In this document: positions 55,471 through 64,000 of the stretch, piece by piece
How the letters are laid out: every line of letters begins with the position of its first letter
Position numbering within the stretch: the first letter of the stretch is position 1
Source: CAZLMW01 sp964560875
GTDB taxonomy: Bacteria > Myxococcota_A > UBA9042
DNA length: 64,000 nucleotides
NCBI GenBank assembly: GCA_964560875.1
Contig: CAZLMW010000029.1
Location: forward strand, 1-64,000
Direction: 5' to 3'
Program-made: the position numbers and the translations under genes
Notes under the pieces: generated by a model
Seen by the model: the letters and a program-made list of their open reading frames with translations, nothing else
What the model was told of the DNA's origin: nothing
Databases searched by the model: none

Positions 55471-57186
55471 TCAGGGCAGCCAGCTGGGACGAACGCGGTG
55501 TAGCACCAGCCACAGTCCCATCAGGACGGCGAAGATGACCGACCACATGACGCCATAACTGTATGCAGCGACGGCACCCGCGACAGCGATAAGCGCGAAT
55601 GGCTCCCACTCAGGTTCGCGACGCGTGATCTGGTCGAAGACGAGCAAGCCCGCCATGGAGACAACGCCGATCAGCGCGAACGTTCCCCACACGCGCCACG
55701 GTTCGTAGGTGTCCCAAAGCAGCACCCGCGCACCCTCAAGATCGACGCCTTTGAGCGCGGCAAGTTTGGGCAGGACGGTTGTCTTCGCCATCTTCGCGAC
55801 AGCGGCTGCGTCTTGACCGAGGATTTCCACGAGGTAACGCCGCGCGAGCACGACCTTGTCGCCAGATTTCTCGTACAGCTCGCCCGCGATCGTCGATCCG
55901 ATCGCCCAGCCGATGCCGGTCGTCGCGTTGACGTAGCCAAGGTAGAGCGCCTTCTTTCCTGGCGGCGCGATGCCTGCGAAGTAGCGCAGCTTTGTCGGGC
56001 TGGCCATGAGCTCGCCGAGGGAGAAGCTCGCGATCGCCAGGAGGGTCCACCAGCCGTTGTCCGACATGCCCAGCGCGTAGATCGCGCCGGCCGACACGAG
56101 GATGCCCGCCACCATCGCGGTCATGGAGCGTACTTTGCCGGTCCAAAAGCCGATGTAGAACGCGAACAACATGCACATGCCCGCGTTGATGTTGATCATG
56201 TATTCCTGCGGCAAGTGTCCCTTCCACTGCGCGGGAATCTCGCCGCCGAACATCGCGAACACGGGGCGGACAAGGGTGTCGACCACATCGCGGCTGTCGA
56301 CCCAGTCATCGATGAAGTTGGGGAGCAGGTCGAAGAGTTGGTAAAACATCATCCAAAAGCCCGAAAAGATGACCAAAAAGGCCATCAGTCGAGGTTCGGT
56401 GATGCCGATCGCGCTGTCCCAGAAGACGCGCAGCACGCCGCGGGATTCTTCTTCGGCATGCGGTTTTTCGGGCTCGTCGAAGGTGAAGAAGAGCAGGTAG
56501 TTCAGCGCAACGATCGCAGCGCACGAGATGAAGACCCACTTCCAAGCCATCAGCCGCATCACGCCGGCGAGAATCGGTCCGAGGAAGCCGCCGACGTTGA
56601 CGAGCTGATAGAAGACGGACCACCCCAGGGACGCGCGCTTGTCGGGCAGGTTCACGGCGATGATGCCCTGCAAGCCGGGCTTGAAGATCGCGGTGCCGGC
56701 GGCGAGCAGAAGCGCACCCGCGGCGAAGATCGCGAACACAGTCTCGTGACCTGGGACCGTATCGGAGGCGCCACCCGTCATCGCGGACGCCATCTCGGTC
56801 GCGTAGGCCATGACGATGTAGCCGGCCATCTTGATGGCGATCGACACGCCAACGGTGGACTTGTAGCCGTAGCGATCCGCGTAGCCGCCGGTGACGACGG
56901 GCAGGAAGCTCTGGACGGCCGCCCACCACGCGTAGATCAGGCCTTTTTGGATGTGCGTGAACTGCGGGCCGCCTTCTTCGATCGACAGCACCATGTAGAC
57001 CGGGAGCACCGTGCGCAGGCCGTAGTAGGCCAGGCGCTCGAGCATCTCCATCGTGTTGGCGATCCAAAACGGCGCGGGGAACTCCCGCAGCTGGGTAAGC
57101 AGTCCTTCGTCGGAGGTCTCGGTGGCCGCGCTGTTACCCAGATCGGGGCCTGCGCCGCCGTCGGGCGCGGTCTCGGAAGCGCTCAT
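55471..57186 (-). CDS. POT-like MFS transporter, tandem copy 2
   Basis: A 571-residue member of the POT branch of the MFS. The helix-1 motif is MEMLERLAYYGLRTVL; GTAIFKPGLQGIIAVNL matches the PTR2 signature region with its helix-4 lysine, and GWSVFYQLVNVGGFLGP is conserved. More than 12 hydrophobic segments; a long loop near 290-330 and a C-terminal pair of extra helices. It should import peptides or related compounds with protons. Its ATG lies three bases after the stop of a paralogue, so the two are cotranscribed. Confidence 0.88.
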   Translation of the reverse strand: MSASETAPDGGAGPDLGNSAATETSDEGLLTQLREFPAPFWIANTMEMLERLAYYGLRTVLPVYMVLSIEEGGPQFTHIQKGLIYAWWAAVQSFLPVVTGGYADRYGYKSTVGVSIAIKMAGYIVMAYATEMASAMTGGASDTVPGHETVFAIFAAGALLLAAGTAIFKPGLQGIIAVNLPDKRASLGWSVFYQLVNVGGFLGPILAGVMRLMAWKWVFISCAAIVALNYLLFFTFDEPEKPHAEEESRGVLRVFWDSAIGITEPRLMAFLVIFSGFWMMFYQLFDLLPNFIDDWVDSRDVVDTLVRPVFAMFGGEIPAQWKGHLPQEYMININAGMCMLFAFYIGFWTGKVRSMTAMVAGILVSAGAIYALGMSDNGWWTLLAIASFSLGELMASPTKLRYFAGIAPPGKKALYLGYVNATTGIGWAIGSTIAGELYEKSGDKVVLARRYLVEILGQDAAAVAKMAKTTVLPKLAALKGVDLEGARVLLWDTYEPWRVWGTFALIGVVSMAGLLVFDQITRREPEWEPFALIAVAGAVAAYSYGVMWSVIFAVLMGLWLVLHRVRPSWLP

Positions 57187-57189
57187 GGG

Positions 57190-58764
57190 CTAGGCCCGCT
57201 TCTTGGTCATCGTGAGCACCCAGCGCCCGTACCACCAGATGCCGATGGCGCTGAGGATTCCGACGATGCCCATGATGTTCCAGACCATGTCGACGTTGTG
57301 AGTCGCGTGCAGCGCCTCGGTGATTTGCCACTTTGTCTGGCCGGACAGCTCGACGGCCTTGTCAAACGCTTCGCCCTGCGGAATCGCGGTGGCGGTGGCC
57401 TGGTCCAGCCAGCCTTTTTCGACGATCAGCTCGCGGCTGAACTGGTCCTTGCTCGCGAACTCGCTGTAGAGCCACGGCCCGATCTTGCCTTCCAGCGTCC
57501 AGCCGATCGCCAACGGAATCTGCGAAAAGCCGAGGTACATCGCCTTCTTGTCGTCGGGCGCGAAGTTGCCAATGTACTCGCTGAACTTTGGACTGCTGAG
57601 CATCTCGCCGATCGAGAACGTCAGGATCGCGATGACCGAGAACCAGCCGGCTGTTGAGTGGCCCGACAGGAAGATCGCGACCGTGGCCATCAGGGTGCCG
57701 ACCACCATCGATGTGGTGGCGCGCATCAACCCGCTGACCCACGCAAAGAAGAAACACGTGAGCATGATGAGCCCCGCGTTGAGGTTGAGCATGCCCTCGG
57801 GGAGGATCTCGGTGCCGTCCTTGTTCATGACAACGAAGAACTTGATGATTTCGCTGTCGGTGCCCTCGGAGCCAAATAATGTCGCCACGATCTCGCGCGT
57901 ATCCACCCAGTCGTCGATGTGGGCCGGCAGGACGTCGAACAGCGCGTTGAACATGAACCAGAAGCCGCTGAAGATCAGCAGGTAGAGCCACACGTGCGGC
58001 TTGGACAGCTCCCTGAGCGAGTCGACCATCAGGCTTTCTTGCTCGACCTTGCCTTCCTTGACGAGGCGGTTGCGCTCAAGCCGCGCTTCCTTGCCGGGCT
58101 CCTTGTAGAGCAGCAACATGATGAAGTTGAGGCCGATAATCGCGGCGCACGCGAAGAAGACGTTCTGCCACGCCATCTTGCGCATCGCGCCGGCGAGCAG
58201 CGGGCCCATGAAGCCGCCGATGTTGACCGTCTGGTAGAAGACGCCCCACGCCATCGACGAGTTCTCGCGCGACGTCACCTTGACCAGCGTGCCCTGGATT
58301 CCCGGTTTGAAGATGGCGGTGCCGGTCGCGAGCACGACGGCGCCCGCGAAGAAGCCCCAGAACGTCGGGAACAACGCCATCAGCAGGTAGCCGACGATCT
58401 TGATGACCGTGGAGATGAAGATCGTCTCTTTGTAGCCGTAGCGATCGGATAGCCCGCCCGTGAAGACCGGCACGATCGACTGAATGAGCGCCCAGACGAG
58501 CAGGATGTTGCCGAACTCGGAGAGGTTGATGCCAAGGCCGCCCTTGCTGACCGGATCCTTGGCGTAAAGCGTCGCGACGGCCTTGACGCCGTAGTACGCG
58601 AGCCGCTCGATCATCTCCATGCCGCCGACGATCCAGAACACGTAGCCGAGGCTCGCGATGGCCGCGACGAGTCCAAGCTGTTGGACGTCGGCTAGATTCC
58701 GTTCTTCGGCGCTTGGGAGGTCGGTCGCGGCGTTGGCGCCGTTCCCTGCGGGAGAGTCGCTCAT
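57190..58764 (-). CDS. POT-like MFS transporter, tandem copy 1
   Basis: A 524-residue paralogue of the downstream transporter, with MEMIERLAYYGVKAVATLY, GGLSDRYGYKETIFIST, GTAIFKPGIQGTLVKV and GVFYQTVNIGGFMGP. First gene of the tandem pair; promoter presumably in the 154-bp interval before the upstream Trp-rich protein gene. Compared with its partner it lacks the two extra C-terminal helices and has a hydrophilic segment near 300-330 and another near 430-480. Both may form a pair with different substrates. Confidence 0.88.
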   Translation of the reverse strand: MSDSPAGNGANAATDLPSAEERNLADVQQLGLVAAIASLGYVFWIVGGMEMIERLAYYGVKAVATLYAKDPVSKGGLGINLSEFGNILLVWALIQSIVPVFTGGLSDRYGYKETIFISTVIKIVGYLLMALFPTFWGFFAGAVVLATGTAIFKPGIQGTLVKVTSRENSSMAWGVFYQTVNIGGFMGPLLAGAMRKMAWQNVFFACAAIIGLNFIMLLLYKEPGKEARLERNRLVKEGKVEQESLMVDSLRELSKPHVWLYLLIFSGFWFMFNALFDVLPAHIDDWVDTREIVATLFGSEGTDSEIIKFFVVMNKDGTEILPEGMLNLNAGLIMLTCFFFAWVSGLMRATTSMVVGTLMATVAIFLSGHSTAGWFSVIAILTFSIGEMLSSPKFSEYIGNFAPDDKKAMYLGFSQIPLAIGWTLEGKIGPWLYSEFASKDQFSRELIVEKGWLDQATATAIPQGEAFDKAVELSGQTKWQITEALHATHNVDMVWNIMGIVGILSAIGIWWYGRWVLTMTKKRA

Positions 58765-58918
58765 GGTCGGGCCCGGGCTGGCTGGGAGGGGCGCGGAAGG
58801 TATAGCGAATCCGCGCGCTCGCCAAGTGAGTCAGCGATCGAGGCTTTGTGGCGATGTTGTCGCGGATATGCCGCGATGTGCGGGTTAGCGCGGGCAGCGT
58901 GACCAGGTCTGTTGTTGG

Positions 58919-60502
58919 CTAGCGGGTGCCGCGCGGGGGGACCGGACGCGGAACTTCGCGGGGCCGCGGATCCTTGAGCTCGCGGGTGTCCCATGGCTTG
59001 CGCTTCTTCGTGTTGTTCTTGCGTGGCTTGACCTTGTTGGGGGCGACCCGAACGTCCGCGGAAGGCGGCCGACGACCCGGAGCAGGCGGAGCCGGGCGCG
59101 CGGAAGGCCTTGTTGGTCGCGCCGATGGACGCGTCGGACGCGTCGTGGGTCGTGTTGGACGCGCGGTCGGTCGTGTTGGACGCGTCGTGGGACGCGTGGG
59201 GCGAGTCGTCGGTCGTGTTGGACGCGCCGTCGGTCGTGTTGGACGCGCGGCAGGCCTTGTTGGGCGCGCGGCAGGCCTTGTTGTGGGCGCCGGTCGCGTG
59301 CGAGGCGGTGCCGGTCGCGTCTGGTGCCGGGGCTGTGCTGGCCGTGACGGGCGAGCTGCCGGCGCCGGGCGACGCGTCGGGGTGGCCGGGTAAACGCGTG
59401 TCGGGGTCGGCCGGGCCGGAGCTGGGGAGACGCCCGGGCCAGGTCGATCGGTCGTTCCTGGGCGCGGGCGCGATCCGGTGTCGTACGGTCGCGGCGTTGG
59501 AGGCCGCGCTGCCGGCCGCCCGGCAGCAGGCCTCGCCGGCGCCGGGCGAGTCGTGGGAGCAGGACGCGTGTACGTCGGTCCCGGTCGTGCCGCAGGCGCG
59601 GGACGCGTGTACGTCGGTCCCGGTCGTGCCGCAGGCGCGGGACGCGTGCCGGGCGCCGAACGGTAGTTTGGAGCGGGACGAGCTGCCGGTCGTGTGGCCC
59701 GGGGAGCAGGTCGCGCAGGGGGCTTGGGTAATGCTCGCGGTCGCGCGCTGGGGATCGATGCGATCGGGCGCGGCGCGATTCGGGTGCGGGTCCAGGTGCC
59801 GACACGTGTTGACTTCGGGCCGCGGTTGTAGCTGACCTGGCCGCCGCCCGACCGGCTCAAACGCCCCGTGTTCGCGATGATTACAGACTGGTTGTAGACC
59901 GTCGTCGTGCGGTTCTTGGTGATAACAACCGTGCGGACCCGGCGGCTGCGGAAGTTGCGATGCTCCACGAATGTCCAATACGTCGGGTGAGCGTGATTGG
60001 CGCCGCGCGGACCCATCGGAGCCCAACCGACGCAGCCGCCGCCGTTGCGCCATAGCACCCAGGCTGGCGCCCAGTCGTAGCCGGGCACCCAGGACCAGCC
60101 GAAGCGACCGTCCCAAAACCACCGACCGTAGTGGTACGTCGCCCAGCCCCAGGGCTCCGCGCTATCCCACGTCCAGCCCCATTTTGTGTAGGACCACGAA
60201 CCGACCCAATACGGCCGCCACATCGGGTCGCGGATCGCGTTGGGCGTCCAGACGCATCCGTGCAGGTTCGAGTAGCGCCAGTTGCCCCACGACGCGAGCG
60301 TCTGGAACGCCGCTGGTCCAACGCGACAGTCGGTTGTCGTCGGCACCGCGCGCACGGCTCGGCGTCGATTCCGGGTCCGGTAGTAGCCGTCGTCGTCCGT
60401 TTGCACGTAGACGGGACCGCAGGCGCTGGCCGTCATGGCGACGGTTCCGAACATGATCGCGGCGACGATGACGCTGCGATGAATAGGTCGATGAGCGTGC
60501 AT
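58919..60502 (-). CDS. Trp-rich lipoprotein with repetitive Pro/Arg tail
   Basis: A 527-residue lipoprotein (lipobox TASAC, Cys 28). Residues 70-180 are rich in Trp, Tyr and Gly (YWVGSWSYTKWGWTWDSAEP, YHYGRWFWDGRFGWSWVPGY), resembling the DUF6600-type exported domain of unknown role. From about 255 the chain is Pro/Arg/Ala-rich: two 13-residue ARPGPTYTRPAPA units, then about nine heptads of the ARPTRPT type. Such tails are disordered and strongly basic, suited to binding polyanions such as LPS or polysaccharide. GGGGAG precedes the ATG. The opposite strand has a long open frame that is only a composition effect. Confidence 0.78.
   Translation of the reverse strand: MHAHRPIHRSVIVAAIMFGTVAMTASACGPVYVQTDDDGYYRTRNRRRAVRAVPTTTDCRVGPAAFQTLASWGNWRYSNLHGCVWTPNAIRDPMWRPYWVGSWSYTKWGWTWDSAEPWGWATYHYGRWFWDGRFGWSWVPGYDWAPAWVLWRNGGGCVGWAPMGPRGANHAHPTYWTFVEHRNFRSRRVRTVVITKNRTTTVYNQSVIIANTGRLSRSGGGQVSYNRGPKSTRVGTWTRTRIAPRPIASIPSARPRALPKPPARPAPRATRPAARPAPNYRSAPGTRPAPAARPGPTYTRPAPAARPGPTYTRPAPTTRPAPARPAAGRPAARPPTPRPYDTGSRPRPGTTDRPGPGVSPAPARPTPTRVYPATPTRRPAPAARPSRPAQPRHQTRPAPPRTRPAPTTRPAARPTRPAARPTRPTARPTRPTTRPTRPTTRPTRPTARPTRPTTRPTRPSARPTRPSARPAPPAPGRRPPSADVRVAPNKVKPRKNNTKKRKPWDTRELKDPRPREVPRPVPPRGTR
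59106..59290 (-). repeat. 21-bp heptad-coding repeats
   Basis: Degenerate 21-bp units (plus strand GGTCGTGTTGGACGCGTCGT and variants) encode Arg-Pro-Thr-Arg-Pro-x-x heptads in the Pro/Arg tail, about nine copies. Copies differ at the variable residues, indicating an older array than the 18-bp repeat elsewhere. Confidence 0.85.
59565..59645 (-). repeat. Two copies of a 39-bp unit
   Basis: Two near-identical 39-bp units encode the 13-residue segment ARPGPTYTRPAPA in the Trp-rich lipoprotein; a truncated third copy follows. Confidence 0.85.
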
Positions 60503-60619
60503 AACTCCCCCCTGTGGCCCCGGCGCCGTTGAGTTGCGCCGCCATTGTGAGCCATTGTCGACGTCTTACAACTGCGCCGACGCGGCTCTTCTAACCTGAC
60601 CCTGGTAACGGCGACCACC

Positions 60620-61171
60620 ATGCCCCGATTCGACGCCTCTGCCATCGCCTGCCGTGTACGCACCTACAAGGAAGGCGTGTTGTCCGCCATTGCCCACGAT
60701 TTGCTGCTCGACGCGAGCAGGATCGACGTGGTGATCGAAGCAGGGGCCATTGACGTGTCCGTTGCCGCGGGCGGGCTGGTGGTGCTCGGGGCGATCGTTA
60801 ACGGGCAGCTTGTTTCCGGCGAATTGTCGCCCTCCCAGAAAGCAGAAGTGCAGCAGAACATGCGCAAGAAGGTCCTCGCGACCGCAAGTCACCCCGTCGT
60901 TCGATTCCGGGCAAGGGGCGTTGCGCGTGGCGATCTCGTTGCTGGCGAGCTGGAGCTCCATGGCCGAACACGACCTCTTCGATTGCAGCGAGTCGCCGAT
61001 ACGGCAGACGGGGCGATCTTGTTGCGGACTTCGATCGACCAGCGCGACTTCGGCATCAAGCCCTTTCGCGCTGCATTCGGGGCGCTGAAAGTTAAGCCTC
61101 GCGTCGACATCGAGGTCGAGATCGCCGCGGCTTCGGCTTCCGAAGTGCTCGCCGCGTTGGGCTTGGAGTAG
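60620..61171 (+). CDS. YceI family protein
   Basis: A 183-residue single-domain protein of the YceI lipocalin-like family, which binds isoprenoid or other amphiphilic lipids. Typical features are the start VRTYKEGVLSAIAHDLLLD, the strand ASHPVVRFRARGVARGD and the late DFGIKPFRAAFGALKVKPRV. No signal peptide is seen, unlike many periplasmic members, so it may be cytoplasmic. Start ATG 60620 is divergent from the Trp-rich lipoprotein gene, 117 bp between starts. It converges on malG, 5 bp between stops. Confidence 0.85.
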   Translation: MPRFDASAIACRVRTYKEGVLSAIAHDLLLDASRIDVVIEAGAIDVSVAAGGLVVLGAIVNGQLVSGELSPSQKAEVQQNMRKKVLATASHPVVRFRARGVARGDLVAGELELHGRTRPLRLQRVADTADGAILLRTSIDQRDFGIKPFRAAFGALKVKPRVDIEVEIAAASASEVLAALGLE

Positions 61172-61176
61172 CGGCT

Positions 61177-62034
61177 TCAGCCCTTGACGCCACCCGCCGT
61201 CAGCCCGCCCACCAAGTGCTTTTCGAGCGCGTAAAAGAGGCCCATTACCGGGATCGAGACGATCAGCGATGACGCCGCGAAGAGGCTCCACTGCACGTCT
61301 TTGTCGCCGACGTAGTTGCGGATCTGGACCGGCATCGTGAACGCCGCTTCCGAGCTCAAGAACGTGTACGCGAGCACGAATTCGTTCCAGGCGGTCATAA
61401 ACGAGAACAGCGCTGTCACTGCGATTGCTGGTGCCGATAGCGGCATGATGATGCGAACGAAGATCGTGAAACGCGATGCACCGTCGATAACCGCGCTCTC
61501 TTCGAGCTCGCGGGGCAGGGTGTCGAAGTAGCCCTTGAGCATCCAGGTGCAAAACGGGATCGACGTCGTCGCGTAGACGAGGGTCAGGCCGGCGATCGAA
61601 TCCAACAGGTTGAGCTTCTGCATGAGCACGTAGAGCGGAATCATCGTCAGGATCCCGGGGAACATCTGCGTGGCGAGAAAGCCCAGCAGGCCCATGCGGC
61701 GACCCGGGAATTCGAACCGTGCGAAGCCATACGCCGCGGTGCACGCCAGGCCGATACCAAGGACGGTCGTCAACCCGGCGATGACGATCGAGTTCAACAT
61801 CTGCACGCCGAACAGCCATGTGCCCTGCGCGTCGGTGCGCGAAACGACCGTCTCGAACGCCGTGAAATCAAACGTGGATGGCAGCGGCGAGACGGACGCG
61901 CTGACCCCGCCTGTCCCGGCGAGCGAGAGCTTCACGACGTACAGGACTGGGTAGAGCGTGGCGATTGTCACGGGCACAAGCAGCAGGTGCGGCCACCAGA
62001 TCGTCTTGCCGGTGTAGTTGGATGATCCGCTCAT
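61177..62034 (-). CDS. ABC sugar transporter permease, MalG family
   Basis: A 285-residue inner-membrane permease with six hydrophobic segments. The EAA loop that docks the ATPase reads EESAVIDGASRFTIFVRI (about 180-200). MYPV-type start (IATLYPVLYVVKLSL) and C-terminal VGGLTAGGVKG are characteristic of MalG. Its ATG overlaps the stop of the MalF-like gene (ATGA). It should form a heterodimer with that protein for import of maltodextrins or a similar sugar. No MalK ATPase is in the window on this side. Confidence 0.93.
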   Translation of the reverse strand: MSGSSNYTGKTIWWPHLLLVPVTIATLYPVLYVVKLSLAGTGGVSASVSPLPSTFDFTAFETVVSRTDAQGTWLFGVQMLNSIVIAGLTTVLGIGLACTAAYGFARFEFPGRRMGLLGFLATQMFPGILTMIPLYVLMQKLNLLDSIAGLTLVYATTSIPFCTWMLKGYFDTLPRELEESAVIDGASRFTIFVRIIMPLSAPAIAVTALFSFMTAWNEFVLAYTFLSSEAAFTMPVQIRNYVGDKDVQWSLFAASSLIVSIPVMGLFYALEKHLVGGLTAGGVKG

Positions 62035-63797
62035 CGGTCGACCGCCTCCGTCGCCTGGGTCAAGCGGTTGGTGATGAGTGTGTAGCCGAGAAGCAGCAAG
62101 AAGATGAGCACGCTATAGGCAGCGGCCAGCCCGAGACGGCGCAAGACCGTAAACAAGTAGTAGGCCTCGGTGATGAGGATTTCCGTCTGGTGATCGGGCC
62201 CGCCCCCGCTGACGAGATAGATGATGTTGAACGCGTTGAACGTCCAGATGGTGCCGAGGATGACCGCCGGGAAGAGCGCCGGTTTCAGCAGCGGCAAGGT
62301 CACGTGGCGAAACTTCTGCCAGCCGCTGGCGCCATCGATCGAGGCCGCTTCGTACAGCTCCGCCGGGATCGACTGCAGCGCCCCCAGCGAGATCACCATC
62401 ATGAACGGAAACCCCAACCAGACATTGGTCGCGAGGTTGGCGGCGAAGTTGGTCAACGCGCTCTCGCCCAGCCAGTCGACGGGAACCACTCCCAGCGCAC
62501 CCAGCATGGCGTTGATCGGGCCGTACTGGGTGTTGAACAGCCACTTCCACGTCAGCGCGGTGATGTAGTTGGGCACGGCCCACGGAACGATCAGCAGCAT
62601 GCGGTAGAGCTTGCGCCCGCGAAAATCGGGGCGGTTGAGCAGGATCGCGAGGGCGAGGCCGATCGTGACGTGCAGCGTGACGTTGCTGAATGTCCAGATG
62701 ACCGTGTGGACGAGGGTGCGCCAGAAATGGGTGACGCTGGCTTCGTCGGTGAGGCTTTGAACGACCTCGATGTAGTTGGCCATGCCGACAAACGTGCCGC
62801 CGCGGTCGGTGAACGCGATGCCGACGCCAACCGCGAAGGGGACGAAGACGAGCACGCCGGTCGCGAGGACAGCGGGGCCGACGTACATGTACGGGGAGGG
62901 ATCGGCGCGAACGGCGCTGACGGTCCACGCGAGAGGCTCGACCAGGGCTCCAAAGAGCAGGGCGAGCGTGGCCATCGACACCAGCAACCAGGTGTCCGCG
63001 GCGGCGAGGGCGGCGGCCGCGGGGGCGGCTTCATGCGGAAAGAGCCTGGAGGCGCCGACAATATCCAGCGATCCACCGCTGATCTCGAGCAGGGTGGGCG
63101 CCGCGGCGATGGCGGCTGCGAGCACGACGAGCATGGCTGCGACGCCCGCGACCCAGAGCGGCAATCCGACGCGGACCAGGAACACGACAAGCACAGCGGC
63201 GAGCAGACATGCGGCCCACCGCCATGGCGCCGAACCTTCGGAAACGACCGGAGCCTTGAGGACAACACCGGCGGCTCCCGCGGCTTCTTTGTCGGATTCC
63301 GCCTTTCGGTACGGCACCGCGATCGCCTCGATCCGATCGCCCAGGTCCACGGCCAGTCGAGAAAACGCGATGCGGCCCCCGCGTTTGAGGGCATCGGACG
63401 CGGCTGTCTCCAGCGACCGTGTGTGTTCGCCGAGCTGTCCGCGCATCGTGTCGTCGATGCGGCCCTTCGTCGTCAACAGCTCTGCGCCACGCGCGATCCC
63501 GAACTCGTCGACGCCGCCCGAAACGCTCGCAAAAGCTGCCGCGACAAGGGCACCGTGCTTGGATTCCACGGCCGCGAGGGCTTGTTCGACGTCGCCGCCG
63601 CCCGCCACCGTTCGCGCGAGCGAGTCTGCGATTGCTGCTCCCCGTCCGGCGCGATCCACGGCCGTCCGGGCGTCATCGACCGCGGTATATCCCCAGTCGG
63701 CCACGACGAGCAGACAAGTCGACCAAAGCAGCGCCGAGACGACGCGCGTTACAGTCGAACCATGCGTTACCGCGTAGGTTGCGCCGCCCCCTGCCAT
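62031..63797 (-). CDS. ABC sugar transporter permease, MalF family, with N-terminal extension
   Basis: A 588-residue permease, of which only the last 290 residues are MalF-like (PYMYVGPAVLATGVLVFVPF onward), with an intact EAA loop YEAASIDGASGWQKFRHVTL. The first 290 residues are extra: a membrane helix at 16-36, a 150-residue extracytoplasmic helical domain (about 37-185) and several more membrane segments. This differs from the P2 loop of enterobacterial MalF, which is internal. ATG 63797 is chosen because the longer frame to 63896 overlaps the upstream binding-protein gene; the intergenic gap is then 19 bp. Confidence 0.85.
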   Translation of the reverse strand: MAGGGATYAVTHGSTVTRVVSALLWSTCLLVVADWGYTAVDDARTAVDRAGRGAAIADSLARTVAGGGDVEQALAAVESKHGALVAAAFASVSGGVDEFGIARGAELLTTKGRIDDTMRGQLGEHTRSLETAASDALKRGGRIAFSRLAVDLGDRIEAIAVPYRKAESDKEAAGAAGVVLKAPVVSEGSAPWRWAACLLAAVLVVFLVRVGLPLWVAGVAAMLVVLAAAIAAAPTLLEISGGSLDIVGASRLFPHEAAPAAAALAAADTWLLVSMATLALLFGALVEPLAWTVSAVRADPSPYMYVGPAVLATGVLVFVPFAVGVGIAFTDRGGTFVGMANYIEVVQSLTDEASVTHFWRTLVHTVIWTFSNVTLHVTIGLALAILLNRPDFRGRKLYRMLLIVPWAVPNYITALTWKWLFNTQYGPINAMLGALGVVPVDWLGESALTNFAANLATNVWLGFPFMMVISLGALQSIPAELYEAASIDGASGWQKFRHVTLPLLKPALFPAVILGTIWTFNAFNIIYLVSGGGPDHQTEILITEAYYLFTVLRRLGLAAAYSVLIFLLLLGYTLITNRLTQATEAVDR

Positions 63798-63816
63798 CGT
63801 GCTTATCCGCCCTTGT

Positions 63817-64000
63817 TCAGCGCTTGAGTTTGGCGAGGCTGGCGTCGGCTTCGGACTGCGCAGCCTTGAACGATTCGGCCGCCGGCTTGCCGCCAAAGAT
63901 CACCTTCCGCAACGCGTTGTTGTACGGCTGCCAGGCGAGACCGGCTTCGACCGCGTTGCTCATCGGCACGGCCATGTCGGCCTGGCCGCGGAACGTCTTG
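63817..64000 (-). CDS. Sugar ABC transporter substrate-binding protein (MalE-like), C-terminal end
   Basis: The last 60 residues of a periplasmic binding protein, cut by the right edge. The segment PMSNAVEAGLAWQPYNNALR, then IFGGKPAAESFKAAQ, matches the C-terminal lobe of maltose/sugar-binding proteins, where the last helices close the cleft. It ends with TGA at 63817-63819, 19 bp before the MalF-like start. Gene order malE-malF-malG is the classic one, so the three are one operon. Confidence 0.8.
   Translation of the reverse strand, partial: KTFRGQADMAVPMSNAVEAGLAWQPYNNALRKVIFGGKPAAESFKAAQSEADASLAKLKR

Noticed and set aside
59110..59835. 241-codon plus-strand frame in the repeat region
   Set aside because: Antisense of the Pro/Arg repeats; periodic composition keeps it open.

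Overview
The window is a high-GC, gene-dense stretch of a Gram-negative bacterial chromosome, most probably from the Myxococcota or a close relative in the old Deltaproteobacteria. Pointers are a Myxococcus-type cysteine-rich repeat and lamin-tail domains in a 1935-residue secreted protein, two proteins with MYXO-CTERM-like tails, two Hanks-type Ser/Thr kinases, a CarF/PEDS1-type plasmalogen desaturase, many predicted lipoproteins, and a full outer-membrane assembly set (BamA, Skp, Lol-type ABC transporter, OmpA-like lipoprotein). It is a draft scaffold: two runs of exactly 100 N (8824-8923 and 22757-22856) interrupt genes, and genes are cut at both edges.

Layout. 1-9 kb: partial repeat protein, aminotransferase, DedA, HEAT protein, thioesterase, Ser/Thr kinase, SecA and a gap-split pseudouridine synthase. 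9-15.5 kb: giant Cys-rich lipoprotein overlapping a small lipoprotein gene. 15.7-24 kb: ABC-F ATPase, a gene-free 640 bp stretch with a terminator, an MFS exporter, a peptide transporter (POT) coupled to an XRE/cupin regulator, a TIG-domain protein cut by the second gap, and DNA polymerase III delta prime. 24-33 kb: second kinase with a helical-repeat N-terminus, zinc-ribbon protein, a lipoprotein/UbiB-family group, an OmpA-like lipoprotein, and a large membrane-anchored protein whose layout recalls lipid-transfer proteins. 33-36.5 kb: a stand-alone Toprim protein resembling topoisomerase VI A/Spo11 with a perfect palindrome at its 5' end, then a divergent TetR/cytochrome P450 pair and tRNA-Pro(GGG). 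36.6-44 kb: tightly packed lysS, Lol-type permease, lolD and bamA. 44-50 kb: degenerate redoxin-like protein, CarF homologue, tandem-repeat lipoprotein, MATE pump, PPC-domain lipoprotein and Skp. 50-60.5 kb: two alpha/beta hydrolases, DeoC with an unusual N-terminus, a MYXO-CTERM-like protein and a small zinc-ribbon protein flanking a cluster of LexA-like boxes, two tandem POT transporters and a Trp-rich protein with a repetitive Pro/Arg tail. 60.6-64 kb: YceI protein and a maltose-type ABC importer (malE end, malF with a large N-terminal addition, malG).

The clearest functional unit is lysS-lolCE-lolD-bamA, with its last three genes overlapping end to end; the Skp operon elsewhere in the window adds to outer-membrane biogenesis. 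I saw no phage, insertion sequence, CRISPR array or recognised defence island. The parts that most merit follow-up are the Topo VI A-like gene with its palindrome, the SOS-box cluster, the lipid-transfer-like protein, the MalF fusion and the DeoC N-terminus.
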